Origin: Anticarsia gemmatalis
Taxonomy: Eukaryota; Arthropoda; Insecta; Lepidoptera; Erebidae
Direction of reading: 5' to 3'
Length of the DNA stretch: 64,000 bases
Assembly: GCF_050436995.1 (NCBI RefSeq)
Contig: NC_134764.1
Coordinates: 3,844,001 to 3,908,000, forward strand
In this document: positions 51,501 to 63,138 of the stretch, one piece after another
Numbering within the stretch: position 1 is the first letter of the stretch
How the letters are laid out: each line of letters begins with the position of its first letter
The notes under the pieces: model-generated
What the model saw: the letters and a program-made list of their open reading frames with translations, nothing else
The model's database searches: none
What the model was told of the DNA's origin: nothing
Position numbers and translations under genes: made by a program

Positions 51501-51870
51501 AATCTACAGCTCTCTATGTAAGCGCTTTATATGAAAACTAGCTAATGGCCAAACGTTCGCGTAGCGGAAACTTGAATTTCTCCGAAGTTTATGCATGCAC
51601 TCATTTTATTCATACATACACAATTACACACAAATACACACTAATTTTTGGACACACCTCTTTTCTTCTAAAGTCTATGGATTAAAATAAGTTCCGCCAG
51701 GACAACGTTCGCCCAGCGGAATCAGTTTTTGGTGAATTTCTCCACAATGGCTGCGTACACAATTTTTTTTTTACCATACACAATTATACGACGTCATACA
51801 CTAAATATCTGCATAATTAATATCTTTAAATTCAACAACATTCCGCTGCGCGAACGCACACCCACCATCC
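48523..51870. mobile_element. Element with 815-bp inverted arms and 9-bp target duplication (Foldback/MULE-like)
   Basis: Element 48532-51861, 3,330 bp. Left arm 48532-49346 and right arm 51047-51861 are inverted copies of equal length, differing at only a few positions by eye. Both ends are GTGTGCGTTCGCGCAGCGG. The direct repeat ccaccatcc flanks it (48523-48531 and 51862-51870). Each arm has three copies of a TTCCGCTGCGCGAACG motif in alternating orientation. The 1.7-kb centre contains no transposase and is largely a later piggyBac-type insertion. Long arms plus 9-bp duplication fit Foldback or Mutator-like elements. Confidence 0.9.
49905..51019. mobile_element. piggyBac-type non-autonomous element (TTAA-flanked)
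   Basis: Element 49909-51015, 1,107 bp, flanked by TTAA on both sides (49905-49908, 51016-51019). Terminal inverted repeats CCCATTCACTGCC and CCCATTCAGTGCC differ at one position and fit piggyBac-like ends. No transposase is encoded. Near the ends lie five GC-rich palindromic units of the form GCCCGCCCATSGGCGGG followed by CGGCAT (49971, 50013, 50773, 50943, 50982). It is inserted in the centre of the inverted-arm element. Confidence 0.88.
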
Positions 51871-52000
51871 TACTAATATTATAAACGCGAAAGTTTGTGA
51901 GAATGCGTGTATGTATGCATGTACGTATGAACGTATGTATGCATGTTTGTTACTCTTTCACACAAATACTACTGATCTAATTACGAGATACTGCCTGGAG
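51871..52000 (+). repeat. Dispersed repeat relic, window-edge type
   Basis: 'actaatattataaacgcgaa' then 'tttgtgagaatgcgtgtatg' and 'tgtttgttactctttcacac', related to the block at 1-125. It was already present when the inverted-arm element inserted, or borders it. Confidence 0.6.
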
Positions 52001-52062
52001 ACAAATAGACAGCGCAGGCTTTGCAATAGGGTCCCGTTTTACCCTTTGGATATAGAACCCTA

Positions 52063-52235
52063 AAAAGCATCTATTACAATCAGAACATATCGATAACCAT
52101 TTGATTGAGGTAGAGGACCTAATACATCTGCATGAACTATGTATGTCTAAGAGGCATAAGGTTTATACCAAGAGTGTATTGGTTGTTGTGGAGCACTCGG
52201 TACCTTTCTATGCGTTTAACAAATAAGACAATGAT
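52063..52235 (-). pseudogene. LTR-retrotransposon integrase relic
   Basis: On the minus strand a CLIC zinc-finger half is followed, after an in-frame stop, by THRKVPSAP, another stop, and the integrase core start VHADVLGPLPQSNGY then RYVLIVIDAF, where it ends at a further stop and unrelated sequence. The pattern (C-x2-C, HxD, GPLP, GY-YVL-V-D-F) is that of Ty3/gypsy-class integrases. Only about 60 residues survive. Its sense agrees with the inferred direction of the surrounding LTR pair. Confidence 0.7.
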
Positions 52236-52239
52236 TTGT

Positions 52240-53298
52240 GTATTTCTGCACAAATGACCTTAAGCAAGGGAATCAAAAATTATTTCTAACAATCTCTAAA
52301 GTCCATGTTCATCGTGGAAGATTCTAAGAAGACTAAACATTAACTGGATTACGACTAAAATAGTCTGCACGTGACATTCATGTCCTTTACCCTTACGGTA
52401 CTCCAGGGTAGAGTTAAAATCATGTAAATACATCCACTATCCGGCAACACGTAGCAATAGATTTATTTTTCTGTTGCGTGAACTTAAGTGCTTTACAGTC
52501 AGTAACCACTTTGAAGAGAATACAGCCTAAATAATGTCTGTAGTGCTGCAAGATCTTAACAGCTGCTAGAGTCTCGAGCTCACACGAATGGTATCAAGAC
52601 ACCGCTCCCTAAATTTGCTTACTAAAATAGCCAACCACTCGCTTGAGTCCGTTTTCATGAACCTGAAGAAGCACCGCACCACACCCAACCGTGCTTGCGT
52701 CATGCACACGCGCTGCCACAGCCGCGGTGATTGCAGCGATGGAGTTGCATGTGACACATTGGCAGCCGTCGGCTCGCAAGGCGTACGCTGTTGTTCCTCA
52801 ACCATCATAGACATCGACAAACGATCTAGAACATGTTAAATTTGTTGAATTAGTAGGTGAATTAGACAAACATATGGTCTGCCATTGAATTATGACAGCC
52901 GCATACACATATCGCAACTTCTAAAACAGAACTCGCCATTTCTAGAGCGTAAATCACACCAATGATAACGCAACTCGGGTATTCCAGGGCGGCTCCTGCT
53001 TTCACAACCGCTATTGGGCATATTTACAACATTTTTCTTTATAACCAAGCAAGCGAAAGTTTAGGACAATTAGCTTCAATAGCAATGTTGTGCACAAGAA
53101 TAAGTTTGGAACACTCACCAGATCTCACTGAAGTACACGATACTTACATGTAGCTCAATAACTCACGTAATCCGTATTTATAACAATAAAATACGCTTTT
53201 GTAAAATCTCATAACCGAAAATGTCAAAAGAAATGTCAAACTGCCGTATTCAATGGTCAGAGCGGAATAGAAGGCGTATGGTGTATCCCACTTCTGAT
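52240..53298. other. LTR-element interior next to right long repeat
   Basis: No domain recognised. Just outside the right long repeat, CACTTCTG (53290-53297) is the reverse complement of CAGAAGTG inside its edge (53310-53317), forming a short stem around the junction. Confidence 0.4.
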
Positions 53299-53624
53299 TT
53301 TAGGATAACCAGAAGTGGAAGCAAATAAAAGAAAATACTAAACACATAGAACAGTTTTACTATAAGTCACAATCTTTAGCAAATTAACAAGCTCTTTACA
53401 CATACAAACTGAATCACTTCAAAAATCAATTACAGACAAATAAATAATGAGAAAAATACAGCGTGACCATTCAAACGGGCAGAGGTACCCCTTAGCTAGT
53501 GAATCCTATGGAAAAGAGAGCTCAGAATGAGCTCGCAGCCCTTTTATGGACTCGGTCACGTGACCAACGTCACATTTATTTATTTCCTCTAATACATATG
53601 GCATTTCTTTTTCTTCCTCTAACA
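53299..53624 (-). repeat. Long terminal repeat, right copy
   Basis: 326 bp, appears identical to 44796-45121. In the minus sense this is the upstream repeat, beginning TGTTAGAGG at 53624. Confidence 0.85.
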
Positions 53625-54038
53625 ATATTATATATTATATTATATATTATATAGTATAGATAATATTAGTATAGATGCTCTTGTCAACATCTTCTATTAC
53701 TTTATTTGAGTAAATATAGGGGAAACTGCGTGAAGGTATTTATTAAACTTACAAAACAAACGAGTAACGTTCCATAAGACAAAAGCGTGTCAGTTTTAAA
53801 ATATAATAAACTTAAGAATTTGACCCGTGAATCATTTTCTTACTTCTCTGAATGATTACACTGCACAACAGCATTTCTGATGATTGGGTTATGTTACATG
53901 ATATTAGTCCAATTTTTTATGACAATTTCAAATCTTCAACTGAAATTTTCGTATCAGCTCTAGTTAAAAAAATATTACATGTGGGTCTTTGTTAATAAAA
54001 CGCTATATATTTAAAGTTAATCCTATTTTATTTAGATC

Positions 54039-54960
54039 TTAAGTTGAAAAAAAATTTCTTTTACTTGATTTTCTTTTTGAAGCTGAAGGCATGGAGCTAT
54101 TCTGAATGCTCCAACAATAGTCAGCCATCATGTGTGAGTTCCAGTAGCCTTGATAGCGTTCCTCCATCGTACGAAGATCTTGATGAAATCTCTCGCCCTG
54201 TTCTTCACTTAGATCTCCAAGATTGGCGGGAAAATAGTCCAGGTGGTTGTAAAGAAAGTGTAACTTAATGCTCATGTTACATCCAACTTCTTGAAAGTGA
54301 CTCATTAGTTGTTCGACGTGTTGAGGATAGTCAGAACTTTTTTTATTCCCCAAAAAATTTTTAACAAGCCAAACAAACTCATCCCATGCCTTTTTCTCAA
54401 TCTCTGTCATATTGTCTCTAAAATTTGAGTCCTTTATTAACGATCTTATCTGTGGCCCGTCAAAAATGCCTGCTACCCAGGTCACAATCAAAATCATCAC
54501 TACTGTCATTTTCTACCTCAAAATCCATTGGTTCCTCCTGTGATGCATCAGCTTGAGGTTCAGGTGATACCTTAGGACTCAAAACACGTCTATATGCCGA
54601 CCTTATGCAAGGATATTCCCACTTGGCTCGATTTTTTTTGTTTATGCCAGTTATGTTTACCAAACAAAAATAACAGTCGTCAAAGTGGTTCTGGGGTTCA
54701 TTCCAGATCATAGCGGTTTCGTACCTAAATTTATTTCTTTTCTCATTTGTCCACAAACGTAGAAACTCAACGCATATTTTACATACCTTTTGTGGAACCC
54801 AAGGCTAATTTTTCATATCCAGTGGGTGACCAAAGTAGTTCATGTAAGCTTTTTTTACGAACGCTGTCGCGTTTAAACGGTATTCTTTAAATATATATTC
54901 TCCGCAAATGAAACAAAAATGATTCGGATTATTCACACAACTTCGTTTTGACGATGCCAT
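54039..54960 (-). pseudogene. Broken copy of a transposon-associated uncharacterised protein family
   Basis: The minus strand starts at an ATG at 54960 (MASSKRSCVNNPNHFCFICGE), giving a Cys-rich N-terminus with CFIC. A stop interrupts the frame near 54807, then it continues VCKICVEFLRLWTNEKRNKF and DDCYFCLVNITGINKKNRAKW. A frameshift near 54490 leads to the second block: EKKAWDEFVWLVKNFLGNKK, SIKLHFLYNHLDYFPANLGD, EEQGERFHQDL and YWNSHMMADYCW, then a basic end to 54039. I recognise this C-terminal block as one repeated many times in arthropod and cnidarian genomes, mostly as transposon-like loci; no function is assigned. The usual central part between the two blocks seems missing, consistent with an internally deleted copy. 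Confidence 0.6.
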
Positions 54961-54969
54961 ATCAAATTA

Positions 54970-57900
54970 CACTGAGAAAACTTAAAAAAAAATAATTATC
55001 AGCAAATTAACACTATAAAACAGCAAATTTTAAGTGAAAGCTATAACACGTAAACAAGAGCTGTTACAAAAAAAATGAGGGTATTTTTAGAATCAGTGAC
55101 ATCAAATCAGTAAACATCACGTGATAAAAGTCATTCATCAGACAAAAGTTGTAATTTTGTTGTGCAGTGTTATTATTATAATAACAAGCGTGCTTCCTAA
55201 ACATTTTTTCTTGCACGACGTACGTTAGTCACTGTAAAGTTGACGTGGTTGCCCTACTAAACTACGGCTTCTTGCTGACTCATACGTCGGTAAATAGAAT
55301 TACCACTAATAAAACCTGTTCAACAATGATCGTTCATGCGTGAGTCTTTAACTGACGCACAGTAAAATAAAAATAAAAAAATATTTAAGAACCAATTACA
55401 GTCCAAATGGTTTAGAACGGTGTCCTTCCCGAATGAGGATGGGATATGCCTTGAGTCCCTCGCTTAATAAGAGTTGGGGAATTTACAACCCTTTAAGAAC
55501 TGTTTTGAAGAACTCAGAAGAACAACACTCTCAGGGATGCTACTTATTAGGTTCTGTCGCTATGTTGTTTGACATACATAGTAGGTATTTATTTTTATAA
55601 CGCAAATGAACAAAATTTATTATTTATTATTATTATTTCTATAAGAATATACAAAGACCCTTAGATAGAAGCAACAAGAATAAGCTATTATTTATCTCTA
55701 TCAATGTTTTGCTTATGAATTATCTCTGTGGAACTTTGTACCATAATGTATTCACCGAATTAAGTAAGTTTCTAATCTAATACTGGGAACACCTACAATT
55801 AAAACATGTTCTGAGAAACACTCATATAAAAAAAAGAAAACAACTATGTATATTTAGGCTTAAATTACTTTATTATAATGAGATGAGCTGCTGAAGCCCT
55901 TAAAACTAAAATGCAAAAGTTACAGCTTTAGTAGCTACATACGTAAAATACTATTTTCTTGGTCTTCCGATGGTTTAGTTTATATTTATGTTATAAAAGA
56001 GACCCTTGCCCAGCAGTAGGACATTAAGGGGCAAAAAGGAAAATAAGTCGTTCATACTAGTGTAGGGTCACTCCATCCAAATACAGTAAGTATATTATGA
56101 AAAGTGTATTTGTGATTAGGCAAATCGGAATAGAATGACAATAATAGCTAATAGACGACGCAGATACGATTTGACCTGATAACAGGGACAAAGGGTTATC
56201 TTTTACTACAATAATTGAACTATAATATTCTACGAGTAGGTTGACGTAAAGTTTCTATAACTAACTAAGCTTTAAACTAAACTAAGACTTTAGACCCTAG
56301 ATCAAATATTTTTTAATTGGTAGTAATGACCTATTGGTATAGAATGTAAAACGCTTAGCTGTAATTATCAGGGTGTTCAAGGACTTCAGTGGCTATCGAT
56401 AAGACCCTCATGTATTCGAATTTTTTCAAATGTTTATTTGTTTTTTTGCTCTAATATGAACCAATTCTCAGAATAAATGGAATTGTGGTAATATTAACAC
56501 ACAAAGTATGGCGTAATTATTCATTTTCTGTTAAATTACAGTAGACATACTGGCTGAAGGATTGGTTTTCGAGAACCTCCTATACGTTATCTTAAACAGG
56601 GAAGCATGACAAATGCACACAGAACCGTTGTTACGCATGATTCATTACAAGATGGATACCTATATGAGTAAGACAATTACGTAAATGAGGTAAACACGAA
56701 AACAATGAAGTCTGTTTAATTATAATGATTAATTAATAACCGCACATTAAATTTGATGCCTTAAGCCTTTGCAAATGGCCGATATTTATAATAATGTAGG
56801 ATATAATTGCCCATAATTAGCACGTACTTATATTCTATACAAAACAAAATTGAACTTGCTTTAAAATACTTAAACCGTTAAGCTGTGAAAGTGGAACAAA
56901 GAAATAATTAAACAAACACACTTTCGCATCTTTTAGCACTTCTACTTAGTAAGACGTTATATTTGCACTTCTTAATTGACTTAATGTCGAGCCTTTTAAA
57001 AATAGTACCTGAATCCATACCTTGCTAACGCCAGTATATGCGTCAGTCAGCCAGCATAGGTACTGTGTACTACATAACATTCGAGAACCTGAGAGAGCTA
57101 TGTATAAATATTTGCATATCTGTCTTTTTTATTCTAGACTTTCAAGGCTAATGTGCTCAATAGTATTCCATAATATTTGTAATAGTGGTAGATCTCGATC
57201 TTATATGTCAGGAAAGCAATGGCCTATTTGGTTTTCCTCCAAATTCCAGTTAGCAGAGCCGCGATGTAGCCAGTTTGCAGGCTCCTCACATTGTGAAAAT
57301 GGTATTAGGTATTAAGTTTGCAAGACGGTCCTATGTTTTGTTTTAATTTATCAGTGTTTGGGGAAATTTTGTATAAACAATGATACGTATGACGTATGTC
57401 AAAATAATATGAAAATACTAGTAAGTCTATGTTGTTAAGTTAGTGTAACAAAGTATCCTGAAAACAATTTAGATACGCAGCTACATAGAAAATAATTTAA
57501 AGAACATACCCTTTGTATGAAATGATCAAAATTGAGTACTGATGACAAAATAATTGTGTTTTCGTTGTTTATAAGATAAAAAGTATCTGCGTATAACACA
57601 ATCTTTGTTTTTGTTGAGATCCATTATCATTACCAAAATAAACATACACCGATCGATAGATTTGGATCCACAATTGAACATAAATAAGAACGTATAATAA
57701 AATAGTACGTTTGCTTATAAGCAGATCTTGTAGGTAAAGGAGGCTCAATAAAAAAATACTGGAGTATTCTATTCCTCCATCAAACCTCAACCTCTCCAAT
57801 TGAAATTAAGGCTAAGATGCAGGCCGCCCAAACTAAAATCCTACATTTTAGTTACGTTATTAACATTTGGTTCAATTTTCTTAATGCCTTATAGACCTGA

Positions 57901-58020
57901 GTCTGCTCAGAAATACTTAGAATCGACCAAAATACTGCATCATGTCGAGGGATGGTTAATAGCATTACACATGATCATTGTCAGTATTATTGATACACCG
58001 AGTCATTTCCTCATATATCA
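54970..58020. other. Intergenic with family A repeat remnants
   Basis: No exon was recognised. A degraded family A copy lies at about 55385-55520 ('tgccttgagtccctcgcttaa', 'gagttggggaatttac') and a reverse fragment near 55995-56035 ('ccttgcccagcagtaggac'). The rest is AT-rich. Confidence 0.45.
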
Positions 58021-58131
58021 TTGTGTCAATTTGCTTTGAGTTTAAGAATGAATTCGATCAACACATTTCTAAGAAAATTGGTTTCTGTAGAACAGTTGCG
58101 CGACATCAAAAGGTCAGAAGAGTCTAGTTTG

Positions 58132-58165
58132 TTTATAACGTATACTCGGCTGCACGGAGGTCAGT
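58132..58165 (+). promoter_or_regulatory. Lipocalin core promoter (TATA + initiator)
   Basis: TTTATAA (58132-58138) lies 25-31 bp upstream of the arthropod initiator TCAGT (58161-58165), giving a 5' leader of about 68 nt before the ATG at 58231. Confidence 0.65.
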
Positions 58166-58230
58166 CGCCGGCGAACCGTCGAGCTGCTCGCGTGTTTTAC
58201 AGTTATTTCCTAAGTTATTGTGCTGCAATC

Positions 58231-61200
58231 ATGAGTCTAACATCGTTCGGTTTGTTGATGGTGTTGGTCGCGGGTGCCTTCGGGCATACCTACCACCTGG
58301 GCGCCTGTCCCGTCGTCGAGCCCATGCCAGGCTTTGAAATGAACAGGGTAACTGAAAACATTGTTTTTTAAATATTTTTTAAGTCAATCGGGATCGTATC
58401 ATTGGTCAAGTTTATATAAATTGTATCAAATAATGCATGCTACGTAATGTAAGGCACAAATATTTCAATGAAATTTTAATATTAATAACGTCAAAAATCT
58501 GCGTTTAAAGCGTTACAAGCGACCGTTTAATAATTTGTTGTGGAGGCGGTAACAGTATTCTAAAGTGGAGCATTGAACAATCTCTGATTTTTTTTATGTT
58601 TTTTTCTTGTCGGTTTGTTGAACGTGAAAAGTGAATAGGCCATTCATCGATTTGGGTATATTTAGAGTAAAAAAAAACTGCAAAGGTTTTGTATAGGAGC
58701 TGGAGGACAGGTGTGCATTCATCACCGCACAATGGAGATCTGATAATATTCACTGGCAGATTATGTAGCCTTACATTAAATTGTCATGTGTTACAGTTTG
58801 TTGACAGCGTTACACCCCGTAGAACTTATCTAACAATGAACTCTATATGCCCACATACAGAATAATGTAGATAATTGATATTTTAACACACAGCTAATTA
58901 CTGATGAGACCTTGTTTATATTACGGTAAAAAACACCTTGAAAATCAAACAAAAACAATGCTATACAAAAGCAAATGAGATATGTGATAACTTTTTCATG
59001 CGTGTTATTAAAAAAAAGCTTTTTTGTTTGTGGTACCTGTGCTAAGAGGTGCTGGAGTTTCCTATAAAAAAAAAAACATCATCAAAGATACAGTGTATCT
59101 TGAGTCTTTGCCGCGTTTAAATGTCTTTTATAGCGTATGTATGTTATGCTATAAACATCGTCTTGTTTGTAGGTTACGTAAATATTAGTCTTGTGAATGT
59201 ATTGGTCGTGATACGGTATTGTCAACTTGATATTACGCGGTGAAGGAATATGACCCAGCCGTCATCTTCCGATAACATATGACTCATCGTCGCTTTCGCT
59301 GATATGTTTGTGCACGACATACTACAAAACATCTTTGTTTAACTGTTAAACATCAATCTGTGCCTTTCCGTAATTTTACACTCAATTGGATGCAGTAAAC
59401 TCTTGGATTAAAGTCCACTGGTATCTTAATCATTGATTGATATCCTATTAACCCTTGCACTGTCGAATACTGAATAATGGACCAATTACCACTAGTTAAG
59501 GTATATTCTCAGGAAATAACACTACACATATCGTATTAAATAATCCTAACTGAAGTATGAAGTAAGAAAACAAAATAGAAAGGCTCAACTAAAGAATCCT
59601 TATTAATCATCTTCGTTCAAAGATTTATTTAGAGATTTTTGTTGCGTAACGAAATTGTAAGCTGACAGTGACATAGGTGGGATTAAGGCTTTCGTTTTTT
59701 ATTGCTTAGACAACAATAGGTTTTAGCTTTTATATTAGAAAAAATGTAATCCGGCCCTCCAGGGTATTCGTAAAACTTGTCTTACGACATTTTTACCTAT
59801 ACTATTATCTTAAAAAAGAAGTCACCCTGTATCTAACCCTTCTACTAAGACGGTAGCAACGCAACACCTCGTTCGTGGTTTATTTGTATTGTGAGTAGTA
59901 TTGTATAGCAAGAGATTTTATTGTAACGCTACCGTTGGAGCAAGGAACACATTTGCATTTTTGCATGTAATTTCCTATTGAAACGTCCGGTGTTTGTCTC
60001 GTACACATGTACTACACTTACTATAGCTCCTTCCTAATTGATAAAATCAACATGAAACTACTAGCAAATAAATAAACCAGCTAAAGATAAACCCTCTTAT
60101 TCATAAAAAAAACATGAAACTATGAAAGGCATATAAACAGTTTTATTTCTTTCACTCCTTAGCGAAATGAAAAAGAGAAAACATATTATAGATTTTTTTT
60201 AACTAAAATAGGTTTATAGTGTGTAAAAGAGGGTTAATAAATAAAATCTATATGAAATTGAATCGTTCAGCACGGGGGGATCACTAATGAGTCTGTCTAA
60301 CATTGTATATTTGTTGTTACAGTTGTTAGGTGTCTGGTACGTAATCCAGAAGACGTCGACAGCCTCACACTGCATCACGTACAACTTCACCAAGACCGAC
60401 GAGCCCGGCAAGTACGAGCTTGAGCAGCTGTCTCAACACTTCATACTTGGACTCACTCCACTCAAACATGACTACAGGTGAGATTAGAACACATACATAC
60501 GCATTTAACATAACGAATGTTATACCCAAAGGCCGAAAGTGCAGGCAGCGTTTTATGAAATACACCTGCGTTTAGCACTTCGTCCGACCGGGGAATCAAA
60601 CCCTGCGCTGCAGAGGCAGTCAGAGAAGAATGTGTTTCGAATTATTTTGTAAGGGGTTTTCAGATCAGACTTTTATGGGGAATTACATACGGTACCGCTT
60701 CTAATAGTTATAAATGTCATAAGTATCGTCGAAACGTCATACGACCTATTATTATATGCGACGTATCGACAATTTGCTATTGTGACAAAATTCATGTTTG
60801 TAGTACTACTATAGTAGTACCTACTATACTCTGAGTTAAGTTTAAAATGAGTGAATAGTCATAAGTATGAATATAAAAAAAAATACTCCATCAAGACTAA
60901 ATAGCAGTATGAGTCACTTCATACAATGTCGATTTGTTGTTGCCATCAAAGTATTTGTAACGAAAAAAAATATTACACGTACAAGTTACGTTGAAATTAA
61001 TAAATCTGATAATTATAATTTAAGTATTATGGACCATCAAATCAGGAAACGGATGCTTACATCGTAAAACAACGTCCATAGATATTAATATTTCCTTCGG
61101 TTTGGTCTTTATTACGGAATATAGTTAATCTGTTCACTGGAACAGCAGTTTTTACGTATTGAAGTAACTGACCGGTTATTCTTCACAGATACAAAGGAGT

Positions 61201-63138
61201 GTTGACTGTCCCAGACCCCGCCGTGCCCGCCCGCATGAAGATCAGGTTCCCACTTAGTAAGTGTACTTTAATTGTGGTATGAATCACGGTTAAGAGAGAT
61301 AAGTACCCGATCCACAACTGGTTTCACCACCTTTGTATAAAAGTCGGTTAATATAACAGACAAAATTTAAAATATTGAAACCAGTCCAAAGTTTATAGCG
61401 TTAAGTCAATAGGTGATGTCCTGTTTGTCTTGGTCCGAGCGAGGTCGGCGACCGCTTTAATTTTAAAGGAAGCCCTTCCGGTATTACCCATTAATGATTC
61501 AAATGCTTCATCTTTGTCTTCGATACGTATGCTGACTATTCGTTAGATAGAATTGATTAAATTGTAGCACACTTTGGCTATGAAATACTAGGGCTCCAGG
61601 ACGACTATGGCCTATCGCAGGTATAGCGCATTAAACTCATAAGCATATCAATATGATGTATTTTTCAATGCTATGTAGTCCATTATAATGTAATTATTTT
61701 TACGCCGTAGTTTGCGTTTTTTAGAAAACACAAATTTCAGGGGTCAGTAGAAGCTTAAGTTAAAGTTTGTGGAGTCACCACCCCGGCCGCAAAACTCTTG
61801 AGTTTAAGCTTCGGTTGACCCCCTCAGCATATTAAAAATAATGCTGCCTCTGAGAAACGCAACCCTTAATGTAACTTTTTATTAGACTAATGCCGTTTTC
61901 GGAAACACATTTTTTGTTCCACTTCTATCTTTAACGGTATTAAGTATTCTAAATGATTTTTTTTCTCCTAGGCGTTGCCGGTTCAGCAAGCTACACAGTT
62001 CTGATGACTGACTACACAAGCCATGCCGTCGTCTTCACCTGCCAGAAGCTCGCCTTCGCTCACCGTCGCTCTGCCACCATCCTCTCCAGGACTAAGGAGC
62101 TGGACAGGATGTACCTTGACAAGGTGAGCATAATTATTACACTAGCCGTTCCTCAAGAAAAAGATCTACTTTTATGAGTATTCATGTATGTAGTGTAGAG
62201 TAGAACTGTAGAGCATGACGTAATAATTTACATTACGTGATCGCAGTTTTATAGTTACAAATGTTAATAGTACTTTAATGTACTTTATTCTTGATAACCA
62301 AATAATTTTCAATCACTTGCAAAGGTTTTTGTATGAAAGTTTTAATTAAGTTAATACTTGAACACGAATTCTATGATTAAAACGACATAACAATACGTAC
62401 TGTCGCACTGAATGATTTGAAAACGGGGAAAGAGCCGTTTGGTATAGCTCGAAATAGCGTTTAGAGGAGTTTTATTAAATAATTTTTAGGACCTAGTACC
62501 TGAAGCAAATTTCCTAAAACTTTTGTGTTTCTAGATGCGCAACAAGCTGTCGTCTTTCGGCGTCGATCCATTCGACCTGTCCATCATCTCTCAGAACAAC
62601 TGTCCCCAACACATCAACGGTACCACTCAGGGCGTGAACATCAACATTCATCCCGAGACCTTCTCATCACACAACATCGGAGAGGCAGTGAGGAAAACTG
62701 GAGGCGCTATTGGTTAGTATCAATTTGGTTGATTTATTGTACAATATACAATATACGTTGCCTACAGGAGGAATTCTCATAAGTATTTTAAGGTTTAACT
62801 AAGAGACAGGAACCTAGACATATTAAGACATACATCAACATTTAGTATAGTTTCATTTATTCATTCAAGAAACTCTATAGAACGTTGATAAATTTTATCT
62901 CCGTAGATAATGAATCATATTCCCAATATCCACATTTGAAAGACCGGACTGACCAACATTTACTTACGTGCAAATTAAACTTAACAAATTCTTAATCGTT
63001 TCAGCTGATGGTGTGGAGTACGTAGTAGAGGCTGGCAAGAACGTGTACCACAAGGTAGCGAGCAGCAAGGAGGACCTGACCGAGGCTCCCGGCAACAGAG
63101 TCCACTCACTGAAGGACGACGCCGAGTGGCTGCCTTGA
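58231..63138 (+). CDS. Secreted lipocalin (apolipoprotein D/bilin-binding-protein-like), complete
   Basis: Exons 58231-58347, 60323-60477, 61189-61256, 61972-62123, 62535-62712, 63005-63138; 267 residues, all phases consistent. Lipocalins are extracellular beta-barrel carriers of small hydrophobic ligands; insect members bind bilins, carotenoids or lipids. Seen: signal peptide about 1-18 (MSLTSFGLLMVLVAGAFG), first lipocalin motif G42-x-W44 in LLGVWYVIQKT at the start of exon 2, and cysteines C26, C56, C137 and C187 that can form the two usual disulfides. The barrel should end near residue 200; about 65 extra residues follow, ending SLKDDAEWLP, longer than typical insecticyanins. The ATG was chosen because it opens a clean signal peptide 68 nt after an initiator. 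AATAAA lies at 63212. It resembles the insect ApoD-like/karl group, but the exact orthologue is not claimed. Confidence 0.92.
60515..60650 (-). repeat. tRNA-like SINE remnant in lipocalin intron
   Basis: On the minus strand 'ctgcctctgcagcgcagggt' leads to a B-box-like GGTTTGATTCCCC at 60588-60600. Degenerate and truncated. Confidence 0.5.
61737..61825. repeat. Imperfect inverted repeat in lipocalin intron
   Basis: 'ggggtcagtagaagcttaag' faces 'gtttaagcttcggttgaccc' about 45 bp away; arms match with a few differences. May be a small MITE. Confidence 0.5.

Larger units (their letters stand above)
44796..53624 (-). mobile_element. LTR-type element with identical 326-bp repeats, interior degraded and invaded
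   Basis: Direct repeats at 44796-45121 and 53299-53624 appear identical by eye. On the minus strand they begin TGTTAGAGG, and the purine tract AGGAGAGG lies just upstream of the downstream copy (45122-45140), as expected for a polypurine tract. Read in that sense the element runs 53624 to 44796. The interior lacks intact gag or pol: only an integrase-like relic (52063-52235, same sense) and an opposite-sense non-LTR reverse transcriptase relic (46961-47880) were recognised, plus two minisatellites and a nested 3.3-kb element. Identical repeats around a non-coding interior suggest a young, non-autonomous copy. The right end of the LTR is not a canonical CA, and no primer-binding site was proven. 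Confidence 0.7.
43965..53690 (+). repeat. Outer family C repeat, split by nested insertions
   Basis: It begins 'agctgacccgcgcaacttcg' and reads to 'gatgatatatagcct' at 44083. It is interrupted by a second copy of the same family (44084-44609) and resumes with 'agccttcctcgataaatggg' to the tail at about 44795. The tail is a (tatatta)n run that resumes after the LTR-like unit at 53625-53690, ending 'agtatagatgct'. The continuity of the tail shows that everything from 44796 to 53624 is inserted into it. Confidence 0.7.
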
